From NCBI GenBank assembly GCA_036245805.1, contig BTRK01000004.1:38652907-38716906 (forward strand): DNA of 64,000 nt. The letters are read 5' to 3'. Of the stretch, positions 1 to 10,240 are shown one piece after another. Each line of letters begins with the position of its first letter. The stretch's first letter is position 1. Source of the stretch: Pristionchus mayeri. Its lineage: Eukaryota > Nematoda > Chromadorea > Rhabditida > Neodiplogasteridae. The notes beneath the pieces are model-generated. The model worked only from the letters and a program-made list of their open reading frames with translations. It made no database searches and was not told the origin of the DNA. The translations under genes and the position numbers were made by a program.

Positions 1-81
1 TTTATGACGTGTTTATGTTTTGTATTGTTAATTCAGACACTGCATCTCGAATATACTATAGTATAGATTGAAATATAATCT

Positions 82-1250
82 TTAAAAAATGCAAACATTC
101 AAATGTCGTTGCTGACACTGGTCCTGAATTTGTTTCTCAGCAATTTCCTTGTTGCAGTTGAGTCCTAGCTGCCACCGCATTCCTTTATGCTCCACTTTCC
201 GTGCACTTGAAGAAGCTATCACACGCTCCTGAATTATTTTCACGTCAAGTTTATTAAAAAACGGACATTGAATACATACATATATGTAGAGACCGCAAGG
301 TGGGTGACCGAATTGCTTCGGTAGGACCGTTTGCGGGTCTAATAGACCCATGTGAGGCTAAATAAGGTCATGCTTTTTACCGTTTGTCGATATCTTATCT
401 CTGACTGGAGGGGCCCAAAAACCCCTCGAAAAAGTCACAACGGAAAGGGAGTAGAAATCGGGACGAGAGCGGAGTGGGCGGAGCCCGCTCTGCCTGATTT
501 TATGAAGATCTCCAAAACTTTGAGCAGAGCTACGCATCGAGTCTAGCTCGAAGGGAAGGGGGAAGCGGGAGGATGTCGAGAGTGCGCGCTCTCTACACGC
601 GCCGGGTGAGAAACCAGCGAGAAAGGAGAGAGGAAGTCGCTCCCCTTTGCTGTTCCCTTAACGCATCGTCAATTATCGTTTAAATTAAACGACAAATCGG
701 AGAAAATTCATAAAATTCTGTTCTTGGTCTCAAAATTTGCCTAAAATCAGGCTCTCCATCCCATTATTGGCGAACTAGAAATTTTCGTAGGAAACCTTCC
801 ATTTCCCTATCATGAATCATAAAACGGTAATTTTGAGATATTTCTGATTGGATAATGCATTTCGCCCACCCTGCTATTTATAGACACTTGTCAGACGTAT
901 GTCACACAAAACACAAAAAATTTTTTTTCATATTTTTAGATTAAGAATTCGCGCTGTCGTTTGAGGTGCCAGATTTCGAGGGAGCTCTTTCTCCCTCCAA
1001 GTGGGCGGACCTTGCGGTCTATACATATATGGATTCGAAGAGCAATAGAACAGCTGTGTGGAATATGCCCAGGTTAAATCCAGATACCTTTTGAAAGTTT
1101 GCCAACAAAATAGGGCCCTGTGAGGAAATCAAACATAAATGACCAAATACCTCCGTACCCACCTGATTTAGAATGAATACTATGTGATTGCGATTCGGCG
1201 ACAAACTTTTCGATAAATTCAGCGCGCATATAGCGACTAGGCAAGTAATA
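82..1250 (-). pseudogene. 3' exons of an unrecognised gene, split by a TIR element
   Basis: The product is not recognised. Reading leftward on the minus strand, one exon ends at 1163 (reads ...RAEFIEKFVAESQSHS...). A 30-bp exon follows at 1117-1088 (GPYFVGKLSK), then an exon starting at 1053 (AVLLLFESIYV). Splice phases agree across all three. The TIR element at about 272-1032 follows immediately. Beyond it the frame can be resumed as CIQCPFFNKLDVKIIQ, ending ERVIASSSARKVEHKG...HLNVCIF with a stop at 82-84. The simplest reading is that the element landed inside a coding exon and broke the gene. The alternative is that the left part is a separate terminal exon behind an acceptor at about 251. 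The 5' end was not found; the stretch at 1503-1697 may be an upstream exon. Confidence 0.4.
272..1032. mobile_element. Short TIR DNA element (MITE-like)
   Basis: The left edge carries TATATGTAGAGACCGCAAGG and the right edge carries the reverse complement, CCTTGCGGTCTATACATATA. These are imperfect terminal inverted repeats of about 20 bp with TA-rich ends, about 760 bp apart. The interior has no transposase ORF, so it would be a non-autonomous element. The flanking sequence repeats a catatatgta-like word, which could be a target duplication, but the AT-rich context makes that uncertain. Confidence 0.55.
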
Positions 1251-1502
1251 CATGTTCTTGAACTTGATAAGTAGGATGTAAACTGAAATTTTGTAATTTA
1301 TAAGATTCTCAGTTTACAATCAGCTTGTTAAACGGTTATACCTCTCAATGACTGCAATAGGTAAATCGGGATCAATCTCTTTATTGTGCGAAGGTCAGAC
1401 GATCGTGTTTCGGGACGCCAGTAAAGCATGTAACTACCGCGCGAAAAAGAGGTTCACTTAGTTTTATCTGAAGTTTTAGGATGTTTGTTTGCCTTAAACG
1501 GC

Positions 1503-1697
1503 TTAGAACAACCACCTTTTCAAAATGAATGTGTGCAGGTTCGAAGTAGCTAAGATATTGCGATAGCTGTTCAAAAAATGCTTCCTCGAATCCATCTTCA
1601 TTGACATTGCTTGGATACTATAATCATGCGAGCTTAAAATCTGAGCAATTGGGTGGCCTTCTTCTTCATTTTGGACACACTCACGCAGCTTCGACAA
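1503..1697 (-). CDS. Possible exon of the unrecognised 0-1.7 kb gene
   Basis: This is an open stretch of about 64 codons on the minus strand. Its composition is protein-like (SKLRECVQNEEEGHPIAQ, then HDYSIQAMSMKMDSRKHF, then NSYRNILATSNLHTFILK) and unlike the surrounding AT-rich DNA. A GT donor lies near its 3' end, after FILK. No ATG or clear acceptor marks its 5' edge, and no family was recognised. It lies upstream of, and on the same strand as, the broken gene at 82-1250 and could be one of its earlier exons. Confidence 0.25.
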   Translation of the reverse strand: MSKLRECVQNEEEGHPIAQILSSHDYSIQAMSMKMDSRKHFLNSYRNILATSNLHTFILKRWLF

Positions 1698-1799
1698 TGA
1701 GAGCGAGCATGCAAAATAAAGAATGTCAGGTGATCACTGGGCACTTACTGATAAATCATATGTCAACAACTGACTTACAAATTAAAAGAAAATTTTGAT

Positions 1800-2144
1800 A
1801 AATTGTTAATGACATTAACACAGTTGTGTTTTCAATATGTGTACATCACAAAGTGGTAAACGTTATGGCGCTCAGTAGATAAGGCCATTCGATATGAGGT
1901 CGGAATTCCGCTTAGGCTCGCCCTCGCCCGATTTAACAAATCGAGGAGGGAGATGCGCAGCGGATTCGCTACCTCGCGTCAAATAGTCGTCAATCACTTG
2001 TGCTTAGAGTGAACATTTACTTTGAAGGGAAACGCGAGAAAACGAAGGTGATCAAGGGAGGAAATGGCGGGGCAATCGCTTATTGATAAGCGGCGTGACT
2101 CATTCCACTCAGTGACTCACACATTGATCAGGGCATTGCATAAC
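1800..2144. other. Intergenic, nothing recognised
   Basis: No coding exon, repeat boundary or RNA gene could be supported here. The sequence is a mix of AT-rich and moderately GC-rich DNA leading into the first foldback element. Confidence 0.5.
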
Positions 2145-3178
2145 AGTGCGTTCGCCTAAGAATCGCAGATTTTGATCGGACAAAGAAACAGGCAAAAACC
2201 GTTTCTGGGATTTTCACAGAATCTGATAGATCTTGAGTCGCTCTATCGATTCTTGTATTTGAATTTTCTTGAAAAAAATAATTCGCATAGTTAATGAATT
2301 TACTAAGCTAGGCCATTTCGAACATTTTTGAGCGTAACTTACTGGAATCAACCTCGCATCTGCTCAAAACTGGGTTTTCGACTAACGTTGGCATGCTGAA
2401 TTGATCTTTGTTAATGGTTTATGCAAATTCGACAATTTAAATTTTTCATGAAATTTCAAAAAATTATTTCTCGAATACAAAAAATAACCCCTCTCCATTT
2501 TTTGGATATGTTGTTGTCCTTGATGAATACTACCTTAGAAAAAATTCACGATTTTTATCTAGGGGACCTTCGCAGTTTAACTCCTTAAAAACAGAGCTTT
2601 CCATTTAGAGGGAAACCTCTCATTCCGACCCATTCCCCCTGCCCAAGCGGCCTGTAACGCTCAAAAACAAATCATTCGTCGCCGCTCGGGCAGGGGGAAT
2701 GGGTCAGAATGAGAGGTTTCCTTCTAAATGGAAATCTCTGTTTCTAAGGCGTTAAACTGCGAAGGTCCCCTAGATAAAAATCGTAAATTTTTTCTAAGGT
2801 AGTATTCATCAAGGACAACAACATATCCACAAATTGGAGAGGGGTTATTTTTTGTAATCGAGAAATAATTTTTTGAAATTTCATTAAAAATTTAAATTTT
2901 CGAATTTGCATAAACCATTGACAAAGATAAATTCAGCATGTCAACTTTAGTCTAAAACCTAGTTTTGAGCAGATTCGAGGTTGATTCCAGTAAGTTACGC
3001 TCAAAAATGTTCCAAATGGCCTAACTTAGTAAATTCATTAATTATGCTAATTATTTTTTTCAAGCCATTTCAAATACAAGAATCGATAGAGCGACTCAAA
3101 ATCTATCAGATTCTGTGAAAATCCCAGACGCGGCTTTTGCCTGTTCCCTCTGGGATGCGGTTCTTAGGCGAATGCACT
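2145..3178. repeat. Foldback (palindromic) element 1
   Basis: Two arms of roughly 500 bp are reverse complements of each other. The left arm starts AGTGCGTTCGCCTAAGAATC and the right arm ends TTCTTAGGCGAATGCACT. The arms meet around GCCCAAGCGG (2641-2650) and CCGCTCGGGC (from 2682), leaving a loop of about 31 nt. Scattered mismatches and small indels separate the arms, so it is not a fresh duplication. There is no coding capacity. This is the structure of a foldback-type or long-TIR non-autonomous DNA transposon. Confidence 0.85.
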
Positions 3179-3354
3179 GATAAAGGTACAGATGCTATAA
3201 ATTGTTACTGATGAAAAAGATTTGTATTCTGCAACCTCGGATTAGTTTAACGTCATCAACAAGCAATACATGTGTACAATGTTCGCATTCTTATTCACCT
3301 TCATTTTTCACTAAAGTGAAGAGAAAAGGGATTATCGTTTATTCATATGAATGG

Positions 3355-4377
3355 ATATCACGCCTCTCATGAGAGAATCGACCTGAGCATGGGAATGGCG
3401 AAATGAGTTCTAACCGGTTTCGGGCACCCTGAGGCATGTCTGAGTGGCCCCCGAAATCTTTTTGTGCTCACTTCATCTTGGAGCTCCCTGCGTAGGGTCG
3501 GATATCGGCATCACCTAGTTTGGGAGCAGTTTTCTTGGATAAGGTGTAAGATAGAGCAAAATTGACCTCTGAGTGACCCCAACTCATTTTTTTGAGCTCT
3601 ATCGATCTATACAAACCATTTTCTCTAAAAACCATTTTTAAGAGTGGAACGGTGTAGGTCAATTTTCTCAAAAATGTAGGTCAAGCAGCAGCTGAAATTT
3701 TCACAGTAGATGCATCTCATCGAGAGCTTTCCAATAAGTGGTTTGCGAAAAAAATGCGGGCACGGTGGTGAGAGTTTTGTCATTTTAACTTCGTCTGGAT
3801 CGTTTGAACTTTATTTTACACAGGCGAATTAATTTCACACCGCTCTTTTCGGAGCGTTCGGCCGAAAATGGTCGATTTCCTATTGTTATCCCCGTTGAAA
3901 ATAAAGTTCAAACGATCCAGACGAAGTTAAAATGGCGAAACTCTCACCACCGTGCCCGCATTTTTTCGCAAACCACTTATTGGAAAGCTCTAGCTGAGCC
4001 GCATCTACTGTGAAAATTTCAGCTGCTGCTTGACCTACATTTTTGAGAAAATTTACCTACACTGTGCCACTCTTAAAAATGGTTTTTAGAGAAAATGGTG
4101 TGTATATATCAATAGAGCTCAAAAAATGAGTTGGGGTCACTCAGAGGTCAATTTTGCTCTATCTTACACCTTATCCAAGATAACTGCTCTCAAAGTAGGT
4201 GATGCCGATATCCGACCCTACGTAGGGAGCTCCAAAATGAAGTATGCACAAAAAGATTTCAGGGGTGACTCAGACATGCCTCAGGGTGCCCGAAACCGGG
4301 TAGAACTCGTTTCACGGTTTCAGCTCCATTCCCATGAATGGCGATTTTAGCTCGATTCTCTCGTGAATGGCGTGATA
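3355..4377. repeat. Foldback element 2
   Basis: This is a second long palindrome. Outer ends are TATCACGCC (left) and GGCGTGATA (right). Inner ends are CTTCGTCTGGATCGTTTGAA (left) and its reverse complement starting near 3902. The unpaired centre is about 75-90 nt. Arms of about 460 bp differ by scattered substitutions. The short ORFs on both strands are mirror images of each other and are not genes. The sequence is unrelated to foldback 1 in the stretches compared, so it is a different family. Confidence 0.85.
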
Positions 4378-4559
4378 TAATTGGATACTCGCTGCATCGC
4401 TCCAGTAATCACAATTATAAGAGTAACTGAGTATACAACAACAACGAAAACGATGTGAACTTTCAATGAAGACGAATTGAGAAACCGCTCCAATAAATGG
4501 CGCAGACCAAGAGATATCTTGAGTATTGTGAACATGCATAGCAACATTCCTAGAAATGG

Positions 4560-4740
4560 CGGAGATTATGGGATAACTAGTCCGGCTGCCCCCCGCCTTC
4601 GGCGGGGGCCCCGTCCTAGCGGAGTATCTAGGTTTCGCAATCACTCATTTCGCAACTTGTTGATGCGCGATCTCTCTCCCTCCCAATTTCGTAATCGTTT
4701 CGCAATCCGGACAGACGGACAGACGGACACTGTATATCTA
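4560..4740. repeat. Repeat-like tract with a UUCG hairpin and GGACAGAC repeats
   Basis: A GC-rich perfect hairpin (CCCCGCC-TTCG-type loop, about 4590-4612) is followed by a CT-rich stretch and then three tandem copies of a CGGACAGA word (about 4708-4731), ending in TATATA DNA. It lies between two foldback elements. No protein is encoded. It resembles the body of an interspersed non-coding repeat, but I have no second copy in the window to prove that. Confidence 0.4.
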
Positions 4741-4766
4741 TACCTTTATATATAGGTATATATATA

Positions 4767-5390
4767 CATAGTTGCCCACGCCGGCGGCGACCCCCATGAA
4801 CTCATGGGTGTGGAGAGCGCCCCTGTTTTGAGGGGCGCTCCCCACAGGGATGTATAGGGGTCATGGTCAAAAATCGATTGGTAGGTCAATGGTAGGTCAG
4901 GACTAGGTACCGTACCCAATCGCTAGTACAGTACCCCCAGATACCGTATACCACTACCGTAACATTTTTCTAAAAATTCCAAATTGATCATAAAATGATA
5001 CTACGGTAATAAGATATACGGAAAGAGAATTTAAAATAGTTGTATGCTCGATTTTGGATTTTCAGAAAAATGTTTGACCCAAGGAACTGGATCTGACCCA
5101 AGGAACCGGGTTACTGTAATTACTTGGGTACTGTATAATCGATTGGGCATGGTACCAGAACTTTTTTAAAATAAGTTAGTTTGCGATAATCGTGGGTTAC
5201 GGTAGTTGTATACGGTATCCGGGGGTACTGTACTATCGATTGGGTACCTAGTCTTGACCTACCATTGACCTATCAATCAATTTTAGACCATGACCCCCCT
5301 ATACATCCCTGTGGGGAGCGCCCCTCTAAACAGGGGCGCTCTCCACACCCATGAATTCATGGTTTGAAAACACCTCGCTGGGCAACTATG
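4767..5390. repeat. Foldback element 3 (TACGGTA-rich family)
   Basis: This is an inverted repeat with outer ends CATAGTTGCCCA (left) and TGGGCAACTATG (right). Each arm carries the words GGGGCGCTC, a reverse-complement pair around the CATGAACTCATGG segment, and repeated TACGGTA/TACCGTA motifs. The internal part (about 4966-5275) is clearly related to 54755-55300 in this window; both contain the word TTTGACCCAAGGAACTGG. It abuts the 3' end of the acyltransferase gene and may have truncated it. Confidence 0.8.
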
Positions 5391-5422
5391 ATAATGTATC
5401 ATTATTGTAAAATATAAAAACA

Positions 5423-8400
5423 TCAAAAAAACAAAAAAAACAAAAACGTAACATAACAAAAAACGGCAAGGTATACGTCTTTCGAAGTACTTCGAACAAG
5501 CAGTGATATTTCTAAAATGGAATTTTGTACCTGTCAAGGTGAGCTCAGGAACATTATGATGGTACTTGTACAATATGATGACCGGCCAGTGCACGAGATA
5601 GATCAAGTATGAATAGTCCGAGATATGTACTAAGATTCTGCAAAAAAACACGAGGTAAATGTGCACAAGCGTAGATCTACCTATTGGAAATGACTACATT
5701 ATTCGTGTTCTTGCCAATGATGAGCAATGAGAACGTCGCAAGGGTGATCTATAGTTATTGCCATTGTATAAATCACAGCAAAATGCGGATCATTGTCGAA
5801 GTTTCTGCTCTAAAAGCGTGCAGAATCCGATTTTTGAAGTGGTATGGTCCATCACATAAGTCTGCATGCATTGCCACACAAATACGTTCGGAACTCACAA
5901 GTATCCTGCTCAGAATTGTAATCCATTTACTGTATGGTAATCCAGCAATGAGCAACCAAATGAGGAAGAAAGATAGGGTATACGCAAACATATTCCGGAA
6001 AATTTGACGAGCATCGATTTCCCGATGCGGTTTACGAAGTTTTCCTATAACCACGTGACTGATAGGAGCGATATTGATATCCATTCCAAAATATAATATG
6101 ATTAAATAATTACAATCAATACAAATACCCGATTCGATGATGTCATTAACGTCTTCTGCTAATAATAGTTCACCATCTGCTTCCTTTAGTGCAATATGTG
6201 CCTGAATTGAAGATGCTAGGTCGGATGAGAACGTTGACGGCATAGTTCTCATCCGACCTAGTGCCGAATTGAGTGTTTGTCTTCCTTTCGAATTCCAGTG
6301 ATCCGTTCACAACAAACATTTATTTTTCAAGACATATACTTTTCTTACCTTCACTTTCCCATTCTCCGTTAAACCGTACATTTGCTCGACTTCTAATGCA
6401 AGATTGCCTAGGAGAAACTGCCATAGCCGGCTGAATATCAGGTCGAATGAGATAGCGGCCGAGGAGAGGAGGTGCAGAGCGAGAGAGGCTGTGTAATATA
6501 TTATTTCGCTCCACTTTTAACATATATCATTGAATATATTGTAGCAGAGATCATCTTCGGCCTGTTTACATTATGTGTATGTTTATCATGTTCTATAATT
6601 CTCTCACCTCCAAAAAGTACGACGTAACCGATAGTCCGATGTTTTCTTGATGTCCACTTCCTGTTTGGCTTAATCAAGATGTCAAGAAACGGAACGATAA
6701 GGCAGTACTGCACAACGACGCCAATCGCCCACGTGTGCATAAGAAGTGAAGAGCTGAGCACCTATAAAAGTATTATCCAGCGCGGCCATCGTTAATATTT
6801 TTTTCATATAGAAAAATCACTGTCACAAGAAAAATCGTAATTCAAAACGCTTTCTTGACAGCACATATGTCACTATATGAGAGGAATCGCGAGAGAATCA
6901 CCAATCCGCGGCGGTACCACATCGTATCCCAACGTACATATAGGCTAAAGTATTTCAAGTGATGCTCTTTCACACTACGTTGTCAGAATTTTGATAACTG
7001 TCGTCATCTTCGAGATTCAGAAGGCCAAACTTGGGACTCTCTCTTTTTAACGGTCAACTCGAGAACACATAAATGACCATAAGTCAGTTAAAATGACTAT
7101 AGAAAGTCGTTATTTTCTTAGAAAGAAAAGTTCTTTCTAAAAAAAGAACGACTTTCTATAGTCATTTTAACTGAAACATTCTCTACAACTTTTACATTGA
7201 ACATTTCATTCCATGTGCATCCCCTTGTGCAGGGTGGTCGGGTCGACCAAAAATGTTAGAAATCTGGAAATCGGAAAAACCCCCTGAATGATTATGCGCG
7301 TTTTAAAGAAACTATATGTGACTAACTTGACGCCAAAAATTAGCTAAATCTGAATGGGTATAAAAAACGGGGCTCACTTTCGCTCAGTGCCCTAAAAACG
7401 AGTACCAGGCCAAAGATCATCAGATGCTCCAATTGGCAGTAATTGGTATCAAACCAATCCAAATTCTTCTAAAACAATGTTTCCGATTCTTGCTGGCCTC
7501 ATTACAACACTTTTTGGACCAAAATTGCGAAATAGACCGAAAATTGAAAATTGAAAATCGATATACTGACCCTTCCCATATTGTGAGATCAGCCCTTATG
7601 CGCTAAAACACTTTCAAATAACGTAGAAAAGTTCCTATCAGCTTCTGGAAGAAACGGGGAGCCTATAAATACGAAATTTAAACCTAGGAATCCAGTGAAA
7701 GTTGTAAAACTGTACTTCATATCAACGGGATCATAGGGACCCGACTCATAGCTATAAATGTAGAGTACGATCAGGCAAACATTTCATCTGTTGAAAGTTA
7801 GCTTCTATCTATTCATTCAAGCGCGCTAGTGAGCGTGGAAGTCGGCCAGAAACGGGTTAGACTCCGCCCTAGGGCGCGCTCTCTAACCGGCTGACGCTCT
7901 CGCCGTCTGACCTCTCTCTCCCTTCCCTCCCTTTGGTGCTCGCGCCTCCACCATCGTTTCTCCCAACTTCCACGCTTTCTAGCGCTCTTCAATGAATATA
8001 TAGAAGCTAACTTTCAAGAGATGAAATGTTTGCCTGATCGTGCTCTACATTTCTAGCTATGAGTTCTAGCTACGGGCCCCTATGACCCCGTTGACATGAA
8101 GTACAGTTTTACGAATCTCACTGGTTTTCTTAGTTTAAATTTCGTATGTATATGCGCCCCGCTTCTTCCAGAAGCTTAGAAGGACATGTATGCGTTGTTT
8201 GAAAGTGTTTTAGCGCATAAGGGCTGATCTCACAATACGGGAATGGTCAGTAAATCGATTTTCAATTTTCAGACTATTTGGCAATTTTGGTCCAATAAAA
8301 GTGTTGTAATGAGGCCAGCAACAATCCGAAACATTGTTTTAGAAGAATTTGGATTGGTTTGAAACCAATTACTGCCAATTGGAGCATCTGATGATCTTTG

Positions 8401-9657
8401 GTCCGGTACTCGTTTTTAGGGCACTGAGCGAAAGTGAGCCCCTTTTTTCAGATTTGGCTAATTTTTGGCGGCAAGTTAGTCAAATATAGTTTCTTTAAAA
8501 CGCGCACAATCATTCAGGGGGTTTTTCCGATTTTCAGATTTCTAACATTTTTGGTCGACCCGACTACCCCGCACAAGGGGATGCAAATGGAATGAAATGT
8601 TCGATGTAAAAGTTGTAGAGAATGTTTTCAGCTTTCTTTCTAAAAAACGACTTTCTATCTTCATTTTAAACTGAGTTATGGTCATTTAAGTGTGCTCGAT
8701 TTGACCCTTAAAAAGTGAGTGTCCCAAGTTTTGCCTTCTGAATCTCGAAGATGACGACCTTATCAAAATTCTGACGACGTAGTTTGAAAGAGCATCATTT
8801 GAAATACCTTAGCCTATATTTACGTCGGGATACGATGAACTTTGTGCTACCGCCGCGGATGGGTGTTAAATTTATCGTGTTAATTTAATAGAAAAAAAAC
8901 AATAATATACATAGGCCACTACAACTAACCTCGCTCCAGAAATCATAGCCAATGAACACATTCTGAAAGTTTAACGCGAGCGGCAGGGCAGATTTTAGAT
9001 CGGTTATGAAGATTGGCAAGTCAGTAGGGAGAAGCACGAATGGAGTGATCACCTTCAAGTGCAAATTGTGGAATTACATATTTGTCATATTTAAAAGCAT
9101 AAACTTGAATTGAAATACTAAGGATCCGCAGCCACCGAATCTTATGTAAAATTTATGGAGTCGCTTTGTCATTTAGTATTTTTAAACTTATCCAAATTCG
9201 TCTGAATCAACTCACTGTCAGTATCAAAAGCATGAACGAGTAGAGCGGAACGATTCGCTTGAAGCAGCGAGCATAAAACGCTTTGATTATTGTGCCATCA
9301 ATTGTTGATTCTCGTGAGAGCATTGTAGCTATGAAATATCCGGTAAGCACGAAACATCTGGAATTAAGTAGCGATCTTCGTGTACTTTTTCTTCAAGAAA
9401 TGAATGACGAAATCATGTCATTGCTCTTCATTTCTCTGTACTCTCTTATCTCTGACACGACTGCAAACATAAAATGAAAAGGAACTGACGTGTCAACTCC
9501 GAGAAAGCCATTCATGAAACTGTTCGGTGCCAAAGCTCCGAGTACGACGCTCAAAGTAGCGATCGCACAAAGTCCCTGCGATTTTTATGGCAAATAAATT
9601 TGCAACAAAGTAGCATACCTGTACACCGGTCCTTCCCTCCAGAAATGCTTGGTTCAT
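5423..9657 (-). CDS. Membrane O-acyltransferase (acyltransferase-3, nrf-6/oac type)
   Basis: Multi-exon gene; my exons are 9657-9619, 9575-9490, 9357-9216, 9052-8930, 6761-6608, 6488-6349, about 6260-5899, 5748-5681, 5637-5532 and 5511-5423. Hallmarks of the family appear in order: RTGVQGLCAIA (the R-x-D/G-x-QG-x-R/C motif), NGFLGVD, FVLTGYFIATML, FKRIVPLY, DFWSE, HTWAIGVVVQYCLIVP, SRLWQFLLGNLA and DYSYLIYLVHWPVI. Members are polytopic membrane proteins that move acyl groups; NRF-6 in C. elegans acts in lipid and drug uptake. The start is ATG 9657, 8 codons before the R-x4-QG motif, so no N-terminal NRF domain is present. Splice phases agree except at the 6349/6260 junction, where a hairpin lies and two frames compete. 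The last exon is a guess and there is no C-terminal SGNH domain. The gene may be intact or recently damaged. Confidence 0.8.
6217..6262. repeat. Perfect 17-bp hairpin inside the acyltransferase coding region
   Basis: CTAGGTCGGATGAGAAC is followed after about 12 nt by its exact reverse complement GTTCTCATCCGACCTAG. It lies where the intron 6/exon 7 boundary is expected, and the two reading frames on either side do not join cleanly with the upstream exon. Confidence 0.75.
6901..8863. repeat. Foldback element 4, inside an intron of the acyltransferase gene
   Basis: This is a palindrome of nearly 2 kb. Outer ends are CCAATCCGCGGCGG (left) and CCGCCGCGGATGGG (right). The arms can be followed inward to about 7840 and 7975, around a GC- and CT-rich centre (7850-7975). 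The left arm has an extra local hairpin at about 7090-7170 (AGAAAGTCGTT repeated inverted) that is collapsed in the right arm. It occupies most of the 2.2-kb intron between exons 8930 and 6761; the other introns of this gene are short. Confidence 0.85.
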
Positions 9658-10240
9658 CGGAAAATATAAAGAAATGGTAAGAGAAACGCAGCAAATACAG
9701 TGAATTAGCAAGAAAACTGAGGAATGTGAAGCGCGGAAACGAGTAATCGTCTGACTCCCCTTATTTTGAACGCTCTCTCGTCTCTCTGACCGGCGAGAGA
9801 TCGTGCAAACTGAGGAGAGTCAGACTATATGGAAATAGGGTGGACAGCGATGTGAGTATTCTCTATTTCTCTAGTCCCTCTCCTTATCGCTTCTCTCTCT
9901 CTCGCTTTCCTCACTCCCCTTCCCTGTACCTCGCCTCGCCCTAAATTCGTCTGAATGCGCTCAAAGACTACAAACTAAGCTGGTAGTGAGTCAGTATTTG
10001 TAGCCATATTTCCCTCCTTCCTTCAACCACAAACACTGACTTTTGATAAGATATTATTGTGATCTGTGTCATCGTAAACGTGGAACAAAATATTTTGCAT
10101 GAGCATGGGCTTTGCGTGACTTACGACAATCAATTTCAGAGATACAAATTATATTATGTTGTTAGTCAGAAGAATTTGAATTATGTCTGCATAATCTTAT
10201 TATAATCGATTCTTCTGATTTCCAAGAGCAATTCCGTTGT
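9658..10240. other. Region upstream of the acyltransferase gene
   Basis: No exon is supported here. A 9-bp inverted repeat GTCTGACTC/GAGTCAGAC (about 9751-9831) encloses a CT- and GC-rich tract, and a long CT-rich stretch runs to about 9945. The region lies immediately 5' of the acyltransferase start, so it may include its promoter, but no specific element is recognisable. Confidence 0.4.

Noticed and set aside
4126..4755. Short ORFs in and near foldback 2
   Set aside because: They mirror ORFs in the opposite arm (for example MSWGHSEVNFALSYTLSK on both strands) and so reflect the palindrome, not coding.
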